The notes beneath the pieces are model-generated. The model was given only the letters and a program-made list of their open reading frames with translations, was not told where the DNA came from and did no database searches. Source: Candidatus Wallbacteria bacterium (GTDB taxonomy: Bacteria; Muiribacteriota; UBA6191; JACPRK01). From it: DNA of 5,461 bases. Where the stretch lies: NCBI GenBank assembly GCA_016199905.1, contig JACQFU010000481.1:1-5461 (forward strand), in the 5' to 3' direction. Position 1 is the first letter of the stretch; each line of letters starts with the position of its first letter. Made by a program: the position numbers and the translations under genes. Positions 4,918 to 5,461 of this stretch are shown here, piece by piece.

Positions 4918-5461
4918 ATGATACTCTCACTCCACATAATCGCCATCGCGATCCTCGGCCTCTCGGCTTTGGCCGCGGCGGCCGCGAACGTGCGCGGGCG
5001 GCGCGCGCTCGATGTCGCAAGCGCCGGTTGCGTGGCGGCCTGTCTGCTCGGATTCGGCGCCGCCCTTGCCGCCCTGCTGCACGGCCCGGACGATTCCTGG
5101 CGCGGCCTCGCTCGGCTGCCGATGGGCGAGATCTCGCTCGGCATCGACGCGCTCTCCAGCGTTTTTCTGCTGCTCGTCTTCGCGGTGGCCGGGCTGGCGG
5201 CAGCCTTCGGCCGCAGCTACCTCGCCAGCTACGAAGAGAGCTACCCGCTTGCGCCCGCCGCGGCACTGTTCAACCTCCTGGTGGCCTCGATGGCGGCCCT
5301 TCTGCTGGCTCGCGACGGCGTCTTTTTCTTGCTCGCCTGGGAGGCGATGTCGCTGGCGAGTTACTTCCTCGTCGCCTTCGAGGATCTGGAGCCGCAGGTG
5401 CGGCGTGCGGGGCTGCTCTACCTGGTGGCATCGCACTTCGGTGCAGCGTGCTTGCTCGTTC
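4918..5461 (+). CDS. HyfB/HycC/NuoL-like proton-conducting membrane subunit, N-terminal part (runs off window)
   Basis: The frame is open from ATG 4918 to the window end (181 residues), so the gene is cut by the window. The protein is hydrophobic, with membrane segments at about 2-23, 36-54, 79-98 (GIDALSSVFLLLVFAVAGLA) and 112-154. Diagnostic features are GIDALSSVFLL (75-85), the SYL…Y motif after it, and WEAMSLASYFLVAFE (141-155), very close to the WE(L)MSLxSYFLV signature of hydrogenase-4/formate hydrogenlyase large membrane subunits. Glu142 is the conserved TM5 glutamate that is essential for proton translocation in NuoL/MrpA-type antiporter subunits. YLVASHFGAACLL (168-180) continues the family pattern. 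The signature favours HyfB over NuoL, NuoM or MrpA, but without downstream genes the complex (Hyf, formate hydrogenlyase, Ehr-like or another) cannot be settled. The start is fixed because only CTG, and no ATG, GTG or TTG, occurs between the upstream in-frame TAA and 4918. Confidence 0.88.
   Translation, partial: MILSLHIIAIAILGLSALAAAAANVRGRRALDVASAGCVAACLLGFGAALAALLHGPDDSWRGLARLPMGEISLGIDALSSVFLLLVFAVAGLAAAFGRSYLASYEESYPLAPAAALFNLLVASMAALLLARDGVFFLLAWEAMSLASYFLVAFEDLEPQVRRAGLLYLVASHFGAACLLV

Noticed and set aside
4640..5266. Arg/Ala-rich minus-strand frame across the EIIA–HyfB junction.
   Set aside because: Low-complexity Arg/Ala/Gly composition, and it overlaps two well-supported genes on the other strand.

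Overview
This is a GC-rich (roughly two-thirds G+C by eye) bacterial chromosomal segment. All five readable gene bodies are densely packed, use GC-rich third positions and look vertically inherited. No mobile element, CRISPR array, tRNA or rRNA is visible. The mix of a DnaJ–TypA housekeeping pair, a helix-turn-helix/PTS EIIA fusion and a HyfB-type membrane subunit fits a Gram-negative bacterium of the broad 'deltaproteobacterial'/Acidobacteriota-like group. That placement is inference; no marker here fixes the phylum.

Layout. Positions 1-312 hold the 3' end of dnaJ (+). A short gap with a weak hairpin and a well-formed sigma70-like promoter leads to typA/bipA (370-2229, +). That promoter lies so close to the ATG that the mRNA is predicted to be leaderless. 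typA converges, across 44 nt, on a cytidylate-kinase-like gene (2274-3047, -) with a strong Shine-Dalgarno. A 198-nt divergent intergenic region follows and carries a rightward extended -10 promoter. It serves a secreted endonuclease/exonuclease/phosphatase-fold protein (3246-4115, +). After 28 nt comes an excisionase-type HTH–PTS EIIA fusion regulator (4144-4851, +). After 66 nt comes the start of a HyfB/NuoL-like proton-conducting membrane subunit (4918 to the window end, +, truncated by the window).

How they may work together. DnaJ (protein folding) and TypA (ribosome-associated stress GTPase) form a proteostasis and translation block. The last two genes suggest the 5' end of an energy-converting respiratory or hydrogenase-related membrane complex, preceded by a phosphorylation-responsive DNA-binding protein that could regulate it. 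The secreted phosphoesterase-fold protein shares that strand and may share the transcript, but no functional link is evident.

I see no clearly unprecedented system. The points most worth a second look are the predicted leaderless typA transcript, the HTH–EIIA regulator beside the HyfB gene, the altered catalytic end of the secreted EEP protein, and the non-canonical nucleotide-binding loop of the kinase-like protein.
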